Below the pieces are notes generated by a model, which saw only the letters and a list, made by a program, of their open reading frames with translations, was not told the origin of the DNA and did no database searches. A program made the position numbers and the translations under genes. Positions 33,871 to 42,779 of a stretch of 64,000 nucleotides of DNA are shown piece after piece. Numbering within the stretch: the first letter of the stretch is position 1; every line of letters begins with the position of its first letter. Source of the stretch: JABJPM01 sp964344655 (lineage in GTDB: Archaea > Nanobdellota > Nanobdellia > SCGC-AAA011-G17 > PNOQ01); the NCBI GenBank assembly GCA_964344655.1, contig CAYFOF010000002.1, positions 1 to 64,000 on the forward strand, written 5' to 3'.

Positions 33871-34418
33871 TCAAAGAAATATTAAAACAATTAGAAAAGA
33901 TAACAAAAACAAAAGAAAAAATAGCTTTCTTAATGAAAGAACTAAAGAAAGCAAAAAATACACAACTAAAAAAACAAATAGAAATATTATTACAACAAGT
34001 AATAGATCAAGAAAATCTAGAAGAAAGAGTAACACTACAACAACCAGAATTACAAACCAAAAAAAGACAAATACGATTACAAACACTAGAAGAACAACTT
34101 CCACAACCTCGATTTGTAAGGGGAAAAGAAGAGGAACCAGAAAAAGTTGATTACAAACTATTTCAAGGAGAAGAAAATTATCAAACTGGAGTAAAATCAA
34201 AAGCAAATGTTGTAGATCCTCTACAAGACAATCCAAACAAATCCGGGATTGAAGTAACTCCCTACAAAGAAAACACAGATGAAATATACCAATCTCAACA
34301 AGACATTAGAGAAATACAATCACAAAGAATTGACGAATCACCCAAAGATTTTTCAACAGAAGAAATAATAAAAAGACAAAAACTAAAACACGAAGATACA
34401 AAATATGAATTTACATAA
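33864..34418 (+). CDS. Coiled-coil, Gln/Lys/Glu-rich protein
   Basis: 184 aa with no known family. Residues 1-80 form an uninterrupted charged coiled coil ('LKQLEKITKTKEKIAFLMKE', then Gln-rich 'KKQIEILLQQVIDQENLEER'). The rest is polar and likely disordered. The start ATGGTAA overlaps the stop of the 480-aa gene; the TIM-barrel gene begins 2 nt after its stop. Its position and coiled coil suggest an adaptor between the two large proteins (inference). Confidence 0.6.
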   Translation: MVIKEILKQLEKITKTKEKIAFLMKELKKAKNTQLKKQIEILLQQVIDQENLEERVTLQQPELQTKKRQIRLQTLEEQLPQPRFVRGKEEEPEKVDYKLFQGEENYQTGVKSKANVVDPLQDNPNKSGIEVTPYKENTDEIYQSQQDIREIQSQRIDESPKDFSTEEIIKRQKLKHEDTKYEFT

Positions 34419-34420
34419 AA

Positions 34421-36337
34421 ATGGCAGAATTTCACGATAGAAGAAATAATAGTATGGACACTGACGTAATGTTATCTTTCGCTAGACAAGGTGCTCCAAC
34501 TTCCCCACAAACTCCCAATCAAATTGGTGAAATGGGAAAACTTCTAAATTCTGGAATGAAAAATGTTGAAGTCGGAACAATCCAACCAGATGTTTTTGAA
34601 ACAATTCCAGAACAACACTTTGACGAAATGAGAAGATTATCAAAATTAACAGATGCAAAAGTTTCAGTTCACGCTCCAATTGTAGATCCTGCAGGATTTG
34701 ATCAACAAGGAAAATGGGCAGAAGAAACTAGACAAGAAAATGAAAATTACATCAAATCATTAATTGATAGATCTTACAAACTAGATCCAGATGGAAATGT
34801 TCCAATAAACATGCACACTACTGCTGGAATGCCAGGTTCAATAACTGCCGTAGATGAAGAAGGAAAACCTCTAAGATACGAAGAAGACACAATAGAAGGC
34901 GGGGTTCTACACAAAAAGGGAGATGAAGTAATAAGAACAATGCATATAGTAGATCAAGACAAAGGTCAACTTGCTCCAGTTCAAAGGGAAAAATTACATT
35001 ACATTAAAGATGATAAAGAATATTCTGTTCACGAAAGATTAGACATGATAAATAGAACTACATGGGATCAAGAGAAACTCCAATTAATGAGTCACCAAAA
35101 AGCAAAACAAGAACTAGAACACATGAATGAAAGAATAACAAAAAGTTATGATTTCATAAAGTTAAGTATGAAAGCTCAAGATGCCGCGAAAGGAGTGCAA
35201 ACAATGACAAAAGAGGAAGCAGAAGAATTTGAAAGAATGCGTTCTCAACTTGAATTAAATCAAAAGCAAATTCATGAATATGATACACATTTAGCTTCAG
35301 GACTAAATACTTTACATCACAAATATGTTTCATATAGAAAAAAACCAACAAATAGAGAAGAACAACAAGAATACGAAACAAATGAAAAACTAATCAAAAA
35401 TTCTCAAAGTGAATATAACAAATTTGAAAATTATATTAAAGAAAAAGAGAAAGAAATAGGAAAACTAGACAAAAACGATCCAAAAAGATATCTTGCAATG
35501 CAAGAAATAAACCAAAAACAAAATGAAATTCATGATAGAATACTTTCACACCTTTCAGATCTAGACGCTCCAGAATTATTCATAACAGCAGACGAATTTG
35601 CAAGGAAAAAAACAGTAGAAACAGTTGCAAATGCTGCAAAATATGCATATAAAAAATATGGAGAAAACGCCCCAATAATTGCTTTAGAAAATGTAATGCC
35701 AACTATGGTTCTTTCACGTGGAGATTCTATGAAAAAATTAATGGATGAAACCCGAGATAAATTTGCAAAAGAATTAGCCAAAGAAAAAAAATTAAAACCC
35801 AAAAAAGCAAAAAAAATCGCAGAAAAAATAATTGGTGCAACCTGGGACGTAGGCCACATCCATCAATTAAGAAAACAAGGATTTTCTGATGAAGAAATTG
35901 TTAAAGAAACTAAAAAAATTGCTAAAGATATAAAACACGTTCATCTAACAGATAATTTTGGTTATGCAGATTCTCACCTAGCATTAGGAATGGGAGATGT
36001 TCCAATTAAAGAACATCTAAAAGAAATGGAAAAAGCTGCAGATGAAGAACGTAGAAACATTGTAGAATCTGGAGCGTATGCTGCACAATTCAAAGCAAAC
36101 CCAACACTACCTTCTCTAGAAGCAATGAATTCTCCAGTTTACACTTACGAAGCCGGGCCTTCCTGGGCAGAAGCTCGTGATTTATACGCTTCTTATTTAG
36201 TTGGATACGGAGATATTTTACCTCAAAAACACTTTGATACTTTTTACGGCGGTGGATTTTCACGTTTACCAAAAGAACTTGGTGGACAACAAGGTGGTAC
36301 AGCACAAAGTAGATTTGCAGGAACACCAAACCAATAA
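34421..36337 (+). CDS. Xylose-isomerase-like TIM barrel (AP endonuclease 2 family) with coiled-coil insertion
   Basis: 638 aa. The barrel halves are 'LNSGMKNVEVGTIQ' and 'DAKVSVHAPIVDPAG' at the start, then 'APIIALENVMP' (Glu), 'GATWDVGHIHQL' (Asp, His) and 'IKHVHLTDNFGYADSHL' (His) near the end, which match metal ligands of the sugar isomerase/endonuclease IV fold. Between them, about residues 190-380, lies a long charged coiled coil not found in ordinary family members (about 280 aa). The tail is Gly/Gln-rich. The activity could be endonucleolytic or isomerase; it cannot be told from sequence. Confidence 0.75.
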   Translation: MAEFHDRRNNSMDTDVMLSFARQGAPTSPQTPNQIGEMGKLLNSGMKNVEVGTIQPDVFETIPEQHFDEMRRLSKLTDAKVSVHAPIVDPAGFDQQGKWAEETRQENENYIKSLIDRSYKLDPDGNVPINMHTTAGMPGSITAVDEEGKPLRYEEDTIEGGVLHKKGDEVIRTMHIVDQDKGQLAPVQREKLHYIKDDKEYSVHERLDMINRTTWDQEKLQLMSHQKAKQELEHMNERITKSYDFIKLSMKAQDAAKGVQTMTKEEAEEFERMRSQLELNQKQIHEYDTHLASGLNTLHHKYVSYRKKPTNREEQQEYETNEKLIKNSQSEYNKFENYIKEKEKEIGKLDKNDPKRYLAMQEINQKQNEIHDRILSHLSDLDAPELFITADEFARKKTVETVANAAKYAYKKYGENAPIIALENVMPTMVLSRGDSMKKLMDETRDKFAKELAKEKKLKPKKAKKIAEKIIGATWDVGHIHQLRKQGFSDEEIVKETKKIAKDIKHVHLTDNFGYADSHLALGMGDVPIKEHLKEMEKAADEERRNIVESGAYAAQFKANPTLPSLEAMNSPVYTYEAGPSWAEARDLYASYLVGYGDILPQKHFDTFYGGGFSRLPKELGGQQGGTAQSRFAGTPNQ

Positions 36338-36369
36338 TCTTTTAAATAAATAAATCAAAATCTAAAACA

Positions 36370-37212
36370 ATGGCAAAGAAAAAAACAGCAAAAAAGAAAG
36401 TAACTAAAAAAAGAGTAAAAAAACAAAAAACAGATTATGATATTGCATACGATTTTGCAACAAAAGCTTACAAAAAATTTCAAGAATCAATAAAATCAAT
36501 AGTTCTATTTGGAAGCGTTTCTAAAAAGAAATCAACAAAGGGAAGCGATATAGATATTTTAGTAATAGTAGATGATTGTTCAATTCAATGGGATCAAGAA
36601 TTAATTGCTTGGTACAGACAAGAGATGGGAAAAATACTTGAAAACCAATCAGAGAAACTTCATATTAACACTGTAACATTATCAACATTCTGGGAAGATG
36701 TAAGAGAAGGAGAACCCGCAGCTATAAACATAATAAGATACGGTCAAACATTAATAGATTTTGGAGGATTCTTTGATCCATTAAAATCATTATTAGCTAA
36801 AGGAAGAATACGTCCAACTCCAGAAGCGATATTCACAACTTTAAGAAGGGCACCATTACACATTTCTAGAGCTAAATTCGATATAATAAACTCGATAGAA
36901 CATTTATACTGGGCAATGGTAGATTCTGCACATTCTGCTTTAATGGCCAAAAATCAAATTCCGCCCTCCCCAGAACATGTTGGAGAAATGCTAGAAGAAG
37001 TATTTAATAAAACATTAGATAAAAAATACATAAAATGGTACAACGAAATGTATCACTTAGCTCATGACATAGTTCACGGTAATGTAAAACACTTAACTGG
37101 AAAAGATATAGATGTGTTAATGGCTAGAACAATTGAATTTGAAAAAAAATTAAGAGAAATTACTTCTAAATTAATTCATAAAGAAAAAATAATAAAAGAA
37201 GAATTAAAATAA
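36370..37212 (+). CDS. Nucleotidyltransferase-HEPN fusion protein with Lys-rich N-terminus
   Basis: 280 aa. Residues 1-20 are histone-H1-like ('KKKTAKKKVTKKRVKKQK'). A minimal nucleotidyltransferase follows with 'VLFGSVSKKKSTKGSDIDIL'; the third acid appears replaced in 'HINTVTL'. The C-terminal half (about 135-270) is a HEPN-like helical domain opening with 'GRIRPTPEAI'. The NTase and HEPN parts align with the protein at 43273 ('GRIKPSPESI', 'PPTPKETSRLLEEVF' against 'PPSPEHVGEMLEEVF'). Last gene of the operon from 32428, 32 nt after the barrel gene, with a possible internal TATA box. Confidence 0.75.
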   Translation: MAKKKTAKKKVTKKRVKKQKTDYDIAYDFATKAYKKFQESIKSIVLFGSVSKKKSTKGSDIDILVIVDDCSIQWDQELIAWYRQEMGKILENQSEKLHINTVTLSTFWEDVREGEPAAINIIRYGQTLIDFGGFFDPLKSLLAKGRIRPTPEAIFTTLRRAPLHISRAKFDIINSIEHLYWAMVDSAHSALMAKNQIPPSPEHVGEMLEEVFNKTLDKKYIKWYNEMYHLAHDIVHGNVKHLTGKDIDVLMARTIEFEKKLREITSKLIHKEKIIKEELK

Positions 37213-37494
37213 TCAACTATTTCTTAATTGATTTATTTCATCTTGTGGATGAATATTCAAAGCTCGATAAGATAAATAATGATGTTTTCCAGTAATCAAA
37301 TCTCCAACTCCTTCAACCACAAAACATAAACTTAGGGGAGTTGAATAAGGAACTTGATAAATAAGTAATCCCCCCAAAGCAACATTACTCAAACCATATA
37401 ATCTATTCATAATTCTATGTTTTCTAGTATGTCCATCCACTTTAGGAATAATAGATTCTAAATCTTTAATTTTTTTCTCAGTATTTTGAGACAT
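37213..37494 (-). CDS. Small membrane protein, 93 aa
   Basis: Not recognised. A charged N-terminus, then one or two hydrophobic stretches ('NVALGGLLIYQVPYS', 'PLSLCFVVEGVGDLI'), and a polar tail. The stop codon abuts that of the NTase-HEPN gene with no spacer. No function can be proposed. Confidence 0.5.
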   Translation of the reverse strand: MSQNTEKKIKDLESIIPKVDGHTRKHRIMNRLYGLSNVALGGLLIYQVPYSTPLSLCFVVEGVGDLITGKHHYLSYRALNIHPQDEINQLRNS

Positions 37495-37517
37495 TTTAAA
37501 AAATAAAAAAAGGAAAA

Positions 37518-38261
37518 TTAATCCTTTTTAGCTTGTAAAGCATTATAAGCTATTGCTTTTGCTGCTTTAGACACATTTTGCGGATTTACATATTTATCAT
37601 CTTCATCCACTTCGTATGCAGTTTCAACTAAATTCCATGCATAGTGTCTTGTTTTATCTACATCTAACTTATCTTTCTTTTCACCAGTAGCTATTTCTTG
37701 AGCAAATGCAAATTGTCTTGCAGGTATAACAGTTTCTTGGTATAATCTTGCAATCTCCTCAGAGCTCAAAACACCTTGAACTTGTACCATATAATCATTT
37801 GCAATATCTCCAACTAAAGCACCAAGATTTTGTGTTGATAAATTAGTTTGGGCTTGTGAATAAGCTAAATGTGCTTTGTTAACTGATTCATATTTATCAG
37901 TCTCAATAGCAGGTAAACTCATTAAGAATCCAAATCCTGCTTCTAAACTAGAATCCCATGAAGGAGCAATAGTTCCATTTAACAAATCATCTAAGTTGTC
38001 AAAAGTAGTTTCAACGAAAGGATTTATACCAGCATCAGGATTTCCAGCAAACAAAACAGTACTTTCTTTTCCTTGTAACAAGTTACTAATTTTTGGAGCT
38101 GCCCAATTGTAAACCTCTTGAGTAGGTCTACCAAATAAAGCCACACTAGCCATATCTCTAGTATCTTGTGTATCTGGATTTTCAGCAAATCTTTGTGAAG
38201 CCACATCTAAATATTGTAAAGCTCCAGCCTCTTCCGCATATTTTGTAAAATCAAATGTCAT
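37518..38261 (-). CDS. Hypothetical soluble protein, 247 aa
   Basis: Not recognised. Acidic, Ala/Gln-rich, helical by pattern, with no signal or membrane segment. The start is well supported: a GAGGT site at 38269-38273 lies 7 nt before the ATG, and an AT-rich TATATATGG element is further upstream. The use of a strong Shine-Dalgarno, unlike most small genes here, suggests a well-expressed product. Separate transcription unit between a small membrane protein and the ppsA operon. Confidence 0.6.
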   Translation of the reverse strand: MTFDFTKYAEEAGALQYLDVASQRFAENPDTQDTRDMASVALFGRPTQEVYNWAAPKISNLLQGKESTVLFAGNPDAGINPFVETTFDNLDDLLNGTIAPSWDSSLEAGFGFLMSLPAIETDKYESVNKAHLAYSQAQTNLSTQNLGALVGDIANDYMVQVQGVLSSEEIARLYQETVIPARQFAFAQEIATGEKKDKLDVDKTRHYAWNLVETAYEVDEDDKYVNPQNVSKAAKAIAYNALQAKKD

Positions 38262-38317
38262 ATTATTTACCTCATAATTTATTACTTTACAAGGGTAACA
38301 CCCATATATAAACCTTT

Positions 38318-38449
38318 CTATTCAGGTTTTTCAGTCCTAAAACCACACTTTTTACAGTATTTTACAAGAAATAATCCATCACTAAACCTGTGCTGCCCTT
38401 CATGCAAAGAATCCCCACATTCCGGACAGTTATGTATTTCCTTTTTCAT
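38318..38449 (-). CDS. Small zinc-ribbon protein, 43 aa, coupled to ppsA
   Basis: A short gene: CxxC pairs 'NCPECG' (8-11) and 'YCKKCGF' (32-35) form a zinc ribbon. Its ATG (38447-38449) overlaps the ppsA stop as ATGA, so translation is coupled to PEP synthase. It could be an accessory or regulatory protein. Only its size lowers confidence. Confidence 0.7.
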   Translation of the reverse strand: MKKEIHNCPECGDSLHEGQHRFSDGLFLVKYCKKCGFRTEKPE

Positions 38450-40770
38450 CCTCTTGCTACATCCAATAACATTCTTTTTTCTTTCTCAGCCACTACATGC
38501 CTTATTTTCCCAACAGCATCAATATTCACGGCAATAGAATCAATACCCTTCTCAACTAAAAATCTAGCCATTTCAGGATCAGAACCAGCTTGACCACACA
38601 AACTAGATTCAACTTTATATCTTTTACAAATTTTAATAACTTGAGCAATTTCCTTCATTACAGCCGGATGCATCGCATTATACAATTTTTGTATTTTTGC
38701 ATTATTCCTATCAACCGCTAAAGTAAATTGAGTTAAATCATTAGAACCGATAGAAGCAAATTTTATCCCTTCTTGACAAAATTCTTCAATCATTTGAACA
38801 GAGGCAGGAGTTTCAACCATTATTCCAAACTCAATATCTTCCATTTCTAATTCTTTCAATACAGCCTTAACTAATTTTATCTGCTCAACATGACTAACCA
38901 ATGGAATCATCAACCCTAATCTATCAAAACCTTTCTCACGAACACGTTTTATAGCCTCCAATTGCGCCTTCAAAAGTTCAGGTTGATCTAAATCTCTTCT
39001 TATAGACCTCCAACCCATCATAGGATTGTCTTCTTTAGGTTCATCCTCCCCGCCAGGCAAATGTCTAAATTCATCTGTCGGAGCATCCAATGTCCTATAC
39101 CAAACTCTTTTTTCTTTGAAAGGAGAAACTATTTTTGTTAAATCCTCTTCTAATCTATTAACTAATTCTTCTTTTCTTCCTTCATTAATTAGTTTAATCG
39201 GATGTTCTTTTTGACCTAAAATCATAAACTCTGCCCTTAATAATCCAATTCCATCTGCTCCAGTATTTGCAGCCTTTTCTGCTAAATCAGGCATATCCAC
39301 AATAACTTTAATTTCAGTAACAGTATGTTCTTGTTGATATCTCTCAATTTCTTCAGAATCAACTTTTTCTTCTTCAGGAACTTCAATGTCTTTCGAACCA
39401 GAATAAACTTTTCCATTGGTTCCGTCCACAGTAACTTCCTGATCTTCTTTTAATAATTCAGTAGCTTTTTGTGTTCCAACAACTGCAGGAATCCCCATCT
39501 CCCTAGAAACAATTGCAGCGTGAGCAGTAGCTCCTCCCTCATCCGTAACAATCGCACTAGCTTTTTGCATAGCAGAAACATAGTCTGGGTTAGTCATCTT
39601 GGCAACCAAAACATCACCTTCAGAAATTTTACTTAACTCATCAGCATTTTCTACGATTTTTACTTTTCCTTTTCCAACTCCAGGAGATGCAGCAATTCCA
39701 CTTAGTATTTCTTCTCCCTCAATTTCCTCAACTTCAGCAGAAACAGCCTCGGAAACTTTAGCTTGTGTAGTTATTGCTCTAGTTTGAACCATATACACTT
39801 TGTTTCCCTCAATCGCAAATTCCATATCTTGAGGATTATGATAATACTCTTCAGATTTTTTAGCTAATTTCGCAATTTGAACAATCTCACTCTCATTCAA
39901 AACCTGCATTTTAGCTTTATCATGTGATAAAATTCTCTTATTTGTTCGTCCAGTATTTGGATCTCTATAAAACATAAATTCCTTATTGTTAATTGTTTTA
40001 TTTTTTATCTCAAAAGTGTGTTTATCCACAACATAATTATCTGGGGAAATAGCACCAGAAACAACAGAATCACCAAATCCAAATCCCGCTTCAATTATAA
40101 TCTCATCTTCATTATTTGTTGCAGGATTAATACTAAACATCACCCCAGCCTTCTCAGAATCAACCATTTTCTGAACTACAACAGCAATAAATACTTTATT
40201 ATGATCAAAATTATTTTTCTCTCTATAATAAATGGCTCTAGAAGTATACAATGAAGCCCAGCACTGATGAACTGCTTGAGAAACATTATCTCCCCTTTTT
40301 ACATTCAAATACGTTGCTTGCTGACCAGCAAAAGAAAACTCAGGCAAATCCTCGGCAGTTGCACTACTTCTAACTGCAACAAAAGGATTATCTCTTCCAG
40401 TTTGAATAAAATCTAAAGCTTGCTTAGAAACATTTGCTAAATCTAAATTAACATTCATATTTTCATATGCTTTTTTTATATCATCAACAACTTCTACAGG
40501 CATTTCAGTTTTTAAAATTAAATCTTGTATTTTTTTAGAGGCACTTTGTAATTGATCATTATTATCTACATCTGTTTCTCTTAAAATTTCTCCAATATGT
40601 GATTGTATCCCCGTTTGTTCTAAAAACAATTTATATGCATCTGCAGTCACAACAAAACCATTAGGAATCGGAAACTGTGAATTAAACATCTCTCCTAAAT
40701 TAGCTCCTTTCCCACCAACTTTTCCAACATCATCTTTAGAAATATCTTTGAACCAAATAACATTAGTCAT
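38446..40770 (-). CDS. ppsA: Phosphoenolpyruvate synthase
   Basis: 774 aa, full length. ATP-grasp: 'VGGKGANLGEMFN', 'FVAVRSSATAEDLPEFSFAG'. The phospho-His domain is 'TDEGGATAHAAIVSREMGIP' with the catalytic His. The PEP/pyruvate barrel has 'GIGLLRAEFMI', 'GIMVETPASV', 'GSNDLTQF' and 'SLCGQAGSDPEMARFLV' (catalytic Cys). It makes PEP from pyruvate and ATP for gluconeogenesis or, reversed, yields ATP in glycolysis. A GAGGTG at 40779-40784 lies 8 nt before the ATG. Confidence 0.97.
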   Translation of the reverse strand: MTNVIWFKDISKDDVGKVGGKGANLGEMFNSQFPIPNGFVVTADAYKLFLEQTGIQSHIGEILRETDVDNNDQLQSASKKIQDLILKTEMPVEVVDDIKKAYENMNVNLDLANVSKQALDFIQTGRDNPFVAVRSSATAEDLPEFSFAGQQATYLNVKRGDNVSQAVHQCWASLYTSRAIYYREKNNFDHNKVFIAVVVQKMVDSEKAGVMFSINPATNNEDEIIIEAGFGFGDSVVSGAISPDNYVVDKHTFEIKNKTINNKEFMFYRDPNTGRTNKRILSHDKAKMQVLNESEIVQIAKLAKKSEEYYHNPQDMEFAIEGNKVYMVQTRAITTQAKVSEAVSAEVEEIEGEEILSGIAASPGVGKGKVKIVENADELSKISEGDVLVAKMTNPDYVSAMQKASAIVTDEGGATAHAAIVSREMGIPAVVGTQKATELLKEDQEVTVDGTNGKVYSGSKDIEVPEEEKVDSEEIERYQQEHTVTEIKVIVDMPDLAEKAANTGADGIGLLRAEFMILGQKEHPIKLINEGRKEELVNRLEEDLTKIVSPFKEKRVWYRTLDAPTDEFRHLPGGEDEPKEDNPMMGWRSIRRDLDQPELLKAQLEAIKRVREKGFDRLGLMIPLVSHVEQIKLVKAVLKELEMEDIEFGIMVETPASVQMIEEFCQEGIKFASIGSNDLTQFTLAVDRNNAKIQKLYNAMHPAVMKEIAQVIKICKRYKVESSLCGQAGSDPEMARFLVEKGIDSIAVNIDAVGKIRHVVAEKEKRMLLDVARG

Positions 40771-40827
40771 ATCATAAACACCTCTTATTTAAAATATAAC
40801 TCTAGGAGTTTTATAAACTTTTTGTTG

Positions 40828-41337
40828 TTATAATTTCCCTTTCTTCAATAATTCGGTAACAGTTTCAGGAGCATGCATAACTCTCCCCCTAAAATCTACA
40901 ACTCTTAATCCTCTTTCATCAATACATGGTACATTATACAAATTAGGAAATTCTGCACTAGGATTTTTAAAAACTCTCAATCCTTGTTCCATAATTTCTT
41001 TTACTGTAAAAGCATAAGCATGAGTTAAAATTTCAGCACTTCCTCTCAAAGGCATTCGTACTTCTAAAGAATCTGTAAGAAATATATTTGGAACATAACT
41101 TCTTCCACCAATCCATCCTTCTCTTCCTTTTTCGGCAGCCTCAATTGCTTCTCTTCTTGTACAACTTTCACCAGAACCATCAAGAGGCATAGCACTATCA
41201 AATTCACCAATCAAATTTACAGACATATAACTCCATGCTTCCCACGGCTCAATAAATCCAGATTTATGAATATCTAAAGCTTCACGATCTGTAACAATGT
41301 GATACAATTTTTTATTTGATGTAACTTGATTCCCCAT
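40828..41337 (-). CDS. Hypothetical protein, 169 aa, possibly ART-like
   Basis: Family not assigned. The start 'KLYHIVTDREALDIHKSGFI' resembles the opening of ADP-ribosyl/2'-phosphotransferase folds ('LYH.t....l..I...G'), but later NAD-binding motifs are not clear. Start ATG 41335-41337 follows a TATATATGG box by about 28 nt. The 22 nt including the start (41334-41355) match those before the gene at 42230 with one mismatch. Confidence 0.5.
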   Translation of the reverse strand: MGNQVTSNKKLYHIVTDREALDIHKSGFIEPWEAWSYMSVNLIGEFDSAMPLDGSGESCTRREAIEAAEKGREGWIGGRSYVPNIFLTDSLEVRMPLRGSAEILTHAYAFTVKEIMEQGLRVFKNPSAEFPNLYNVPCIDERGLRVVDFRGRVMHAPETVTELLKKGKL

Positions 41338-41406
41338 TTTTCTAAATAAAGACAAAATAAATCCATATATAAGGCTTTCTATTAAGTAACTACTAACAAA
41401 AAGTAA

Positions 41407-41922
41407 CTAAATTATTTCAATAGTTGTTCTTCCAGGAATTCTAGGTTTAGTCTTCATCAACATTTCCCTAGCAAAATCAGCACCCTCTTCAGGAACATGT
41501 GCAGTAAATATAACTGTTTTATTCTTAACTTGAGCAGCCATACCTTCAACCTTACCAAAAGATTGCTTCATACCAGTCTGCATTCTATCAGCCCCAGCAC
41601 CCGAAAGCATTTTATTATTCCTTAAAACATGATGCGGATAAATATTAATGTAAAAATGATAACCTTTATTTCCAAATTTCTTTTGTAATTGTCTATTAAC
41701 TAAAATTCTACAAGATTCTAAAGCATTATGTCTAATTTGAAATTTTTCTGTAGCAACTAATTTAACAGTTTTAGGAAATTCTTTTTTTGTATCTCCCATA
41801 TGAAATCTAACAATTTTAGAAGCGGGAACAGCTTTTATGAAACCTTTTCTCTTATACTTAGACTTCCTAGTGTATGCTCTTACTACTTTTCTATATGCGC
41901 ATGCTTTTCTTAATGTTGCCAT
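41407..41922 (-). CDS. rpl10e: Ribosomal protein uL16 (L10e)
   Basis: 171 aa, archaeal L10e. 'RKACAYRKVVRAYTRKSKYK' at the N-terminus, 'EKFQIRHNALESCRILVNRQ', 'YPHHVLRNNKMLSGAGADRM' and 'TGMKQSFGKVEGMAAQV' are its signatures. It binds 23S/5S rRNA near the peptidyl-transferase and A-site tRNA. It begins 2 nt after the eL33 stop, in one operon. Confidence 0.96.
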   Translation of the reverse strand: MATLRKACAYRKVVRAYTRKSKYKRKGFIKAVPASKIVRFHMGDTKKEFPKTVKLVATEKFQIRHNALESCRILVNRQLQKKFGNKGYHFYINIYPHHVLRNNKMLSGAGADRMQTGMKQSFGKVEGMAAQVKNKTVIFTAHVPEEGADFAREMLMKTKPRIPGRTTIEII

Positions 41923-41924
41923 TT

Positions 41925-42182
41925 TTATTCAATTTTTACCTTAGTTCCAATTGCTTGACCAGGTAATCCTCTTTCAAATTTAACTCTTAAAGCACCATTA
42001 TTGCCATGTTCAGCCAAAACAGTACCTTTTATCTCTTTACCGCTTGGTGTAACCCATGTTAATGTTTTTTTCAATAATTCAGAAGCCTTTTCCTTACTAT
42101 CAACGCCTTCAACTTTCATAATCATTTGATTAGTATTTTGAGTTTTGTGGCTTCCTCGATAATTAATAATAATGCCTTCCAT
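41925..42182 (-). CDS. rpl35ae: Ribosomal protein eL33 (L35Ae)
   Basis: 85 aa. 'GIIINYRGSHKTQNTNQMIM' and 'ERGLPGQAIGTKVKIE' match the L35Ae beta-barrel, with 'GKEIKGTVLAEHGNNGALRV' between. Located directly before uL16 in the same transcript. Confidence 0.93.
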   Translation of the reverse strand: MEGIIINYRGSHKTQNTNQMIMKVEGVDSKEKASELLKKTLTWVTPSGKEIKGTVLAEHGNNGALRVKFERGLPGQAIGTKVKIE

Positions 42183-42229
42183 AGTTATATCTGCACTAAA
42201 TGTTGGTTTATAAACTTTTTGGTGTCTAT

Positions 42230-42724
42230 TTATTCTTCAGACAATAATTTCTCTAAAAATGATTCTCTATCGTGTGCATATCTTGCCTTCAAGACTTCTA
42301 ATTTTTGACCAAGTTCTTTTTTTCTAGGATCATCATCATCCAAAATACCGTGGTCTATTTCCATTAATGTAATATGATAAATTTGAGCTTCTAAAGGATC
42401 TGTTTCTACATCAACTTTGCGACCCATCTCTCTAAGCTTTTTTTTCATCTTCACATGGCATTTTTTCAATGAAACATATGTCTGAGAATCTTCCCATGTG
42501 TTATCTCCTGCAGCTTTAAATTCAAACTCTAATTCACCCAATATGGCTGTATTTCTGAATATAGATTCAACTTGAGAATAAAGAGCCCTCATTGCATGAT
42601 CTCTTCCATAATTTTCTTTACAATCTAGATAAGATACATAAATTTCATGAGCTAATGAACTATCTTGTATCAATTGAAAATATCTTTCTGCCAAATATGC
42701 TATTCTTTTAGTATTGTCATCCAT
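42230..42724 (-). CDS. Hypothetical helical protein, 164 aa
   Basis: Not recognised. Soluble, highly charged, almost entirely helical ('KRIAYLAERYFQLIQDSSLA', 'SLKKCHVKMKKKLREMG'). ATG 42722-42724 is used rather than an in-frame TTG 18 nt upstream. The promoter and leader up to the ATG are nearly identical to those of the gene at 40828, so the two may be co-regulated. Separated from eL33 by 47 nt. Confidence 0.5.
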   Translation of the reverse strand: MDDNTKRIAYLAERYFQLIQDSSLAHEIYVSYLDCKENYGRDHAMRALYSQVESIFRNTAILGELEFEFKAAGDNTWEDSQTYVSLKKCHVKMKKKLREMGRKVDVETDPLEAQIYHITLMEIDHGILDDDDPRKKELGQKLEVLKARYAHDRESFLEKLLSEE

Positions 42725-42779
42725 TTTTCTAAATAAAAACAATAATTAACCATATATAAATGTTACTATTAAAAAGTAA

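Noticed and set aside
33871..34236. 121-aa Leu/Val-rich 'membrane' frame opposite the coiled-coil gene
   Set aside because: The hydrophobic composition is the antisense image of the Gln/Lys/Glu codons; the plus-strand gene has tight coupling to its neighbours.
36370..37212. MNT-HEPN toxin-antitoxin module
   Set aside because: Both domains are fused in one chain at the end of a larger operon, and the paralogue at 43273 has large extra domains; no separate toxin or antitoxin gene.
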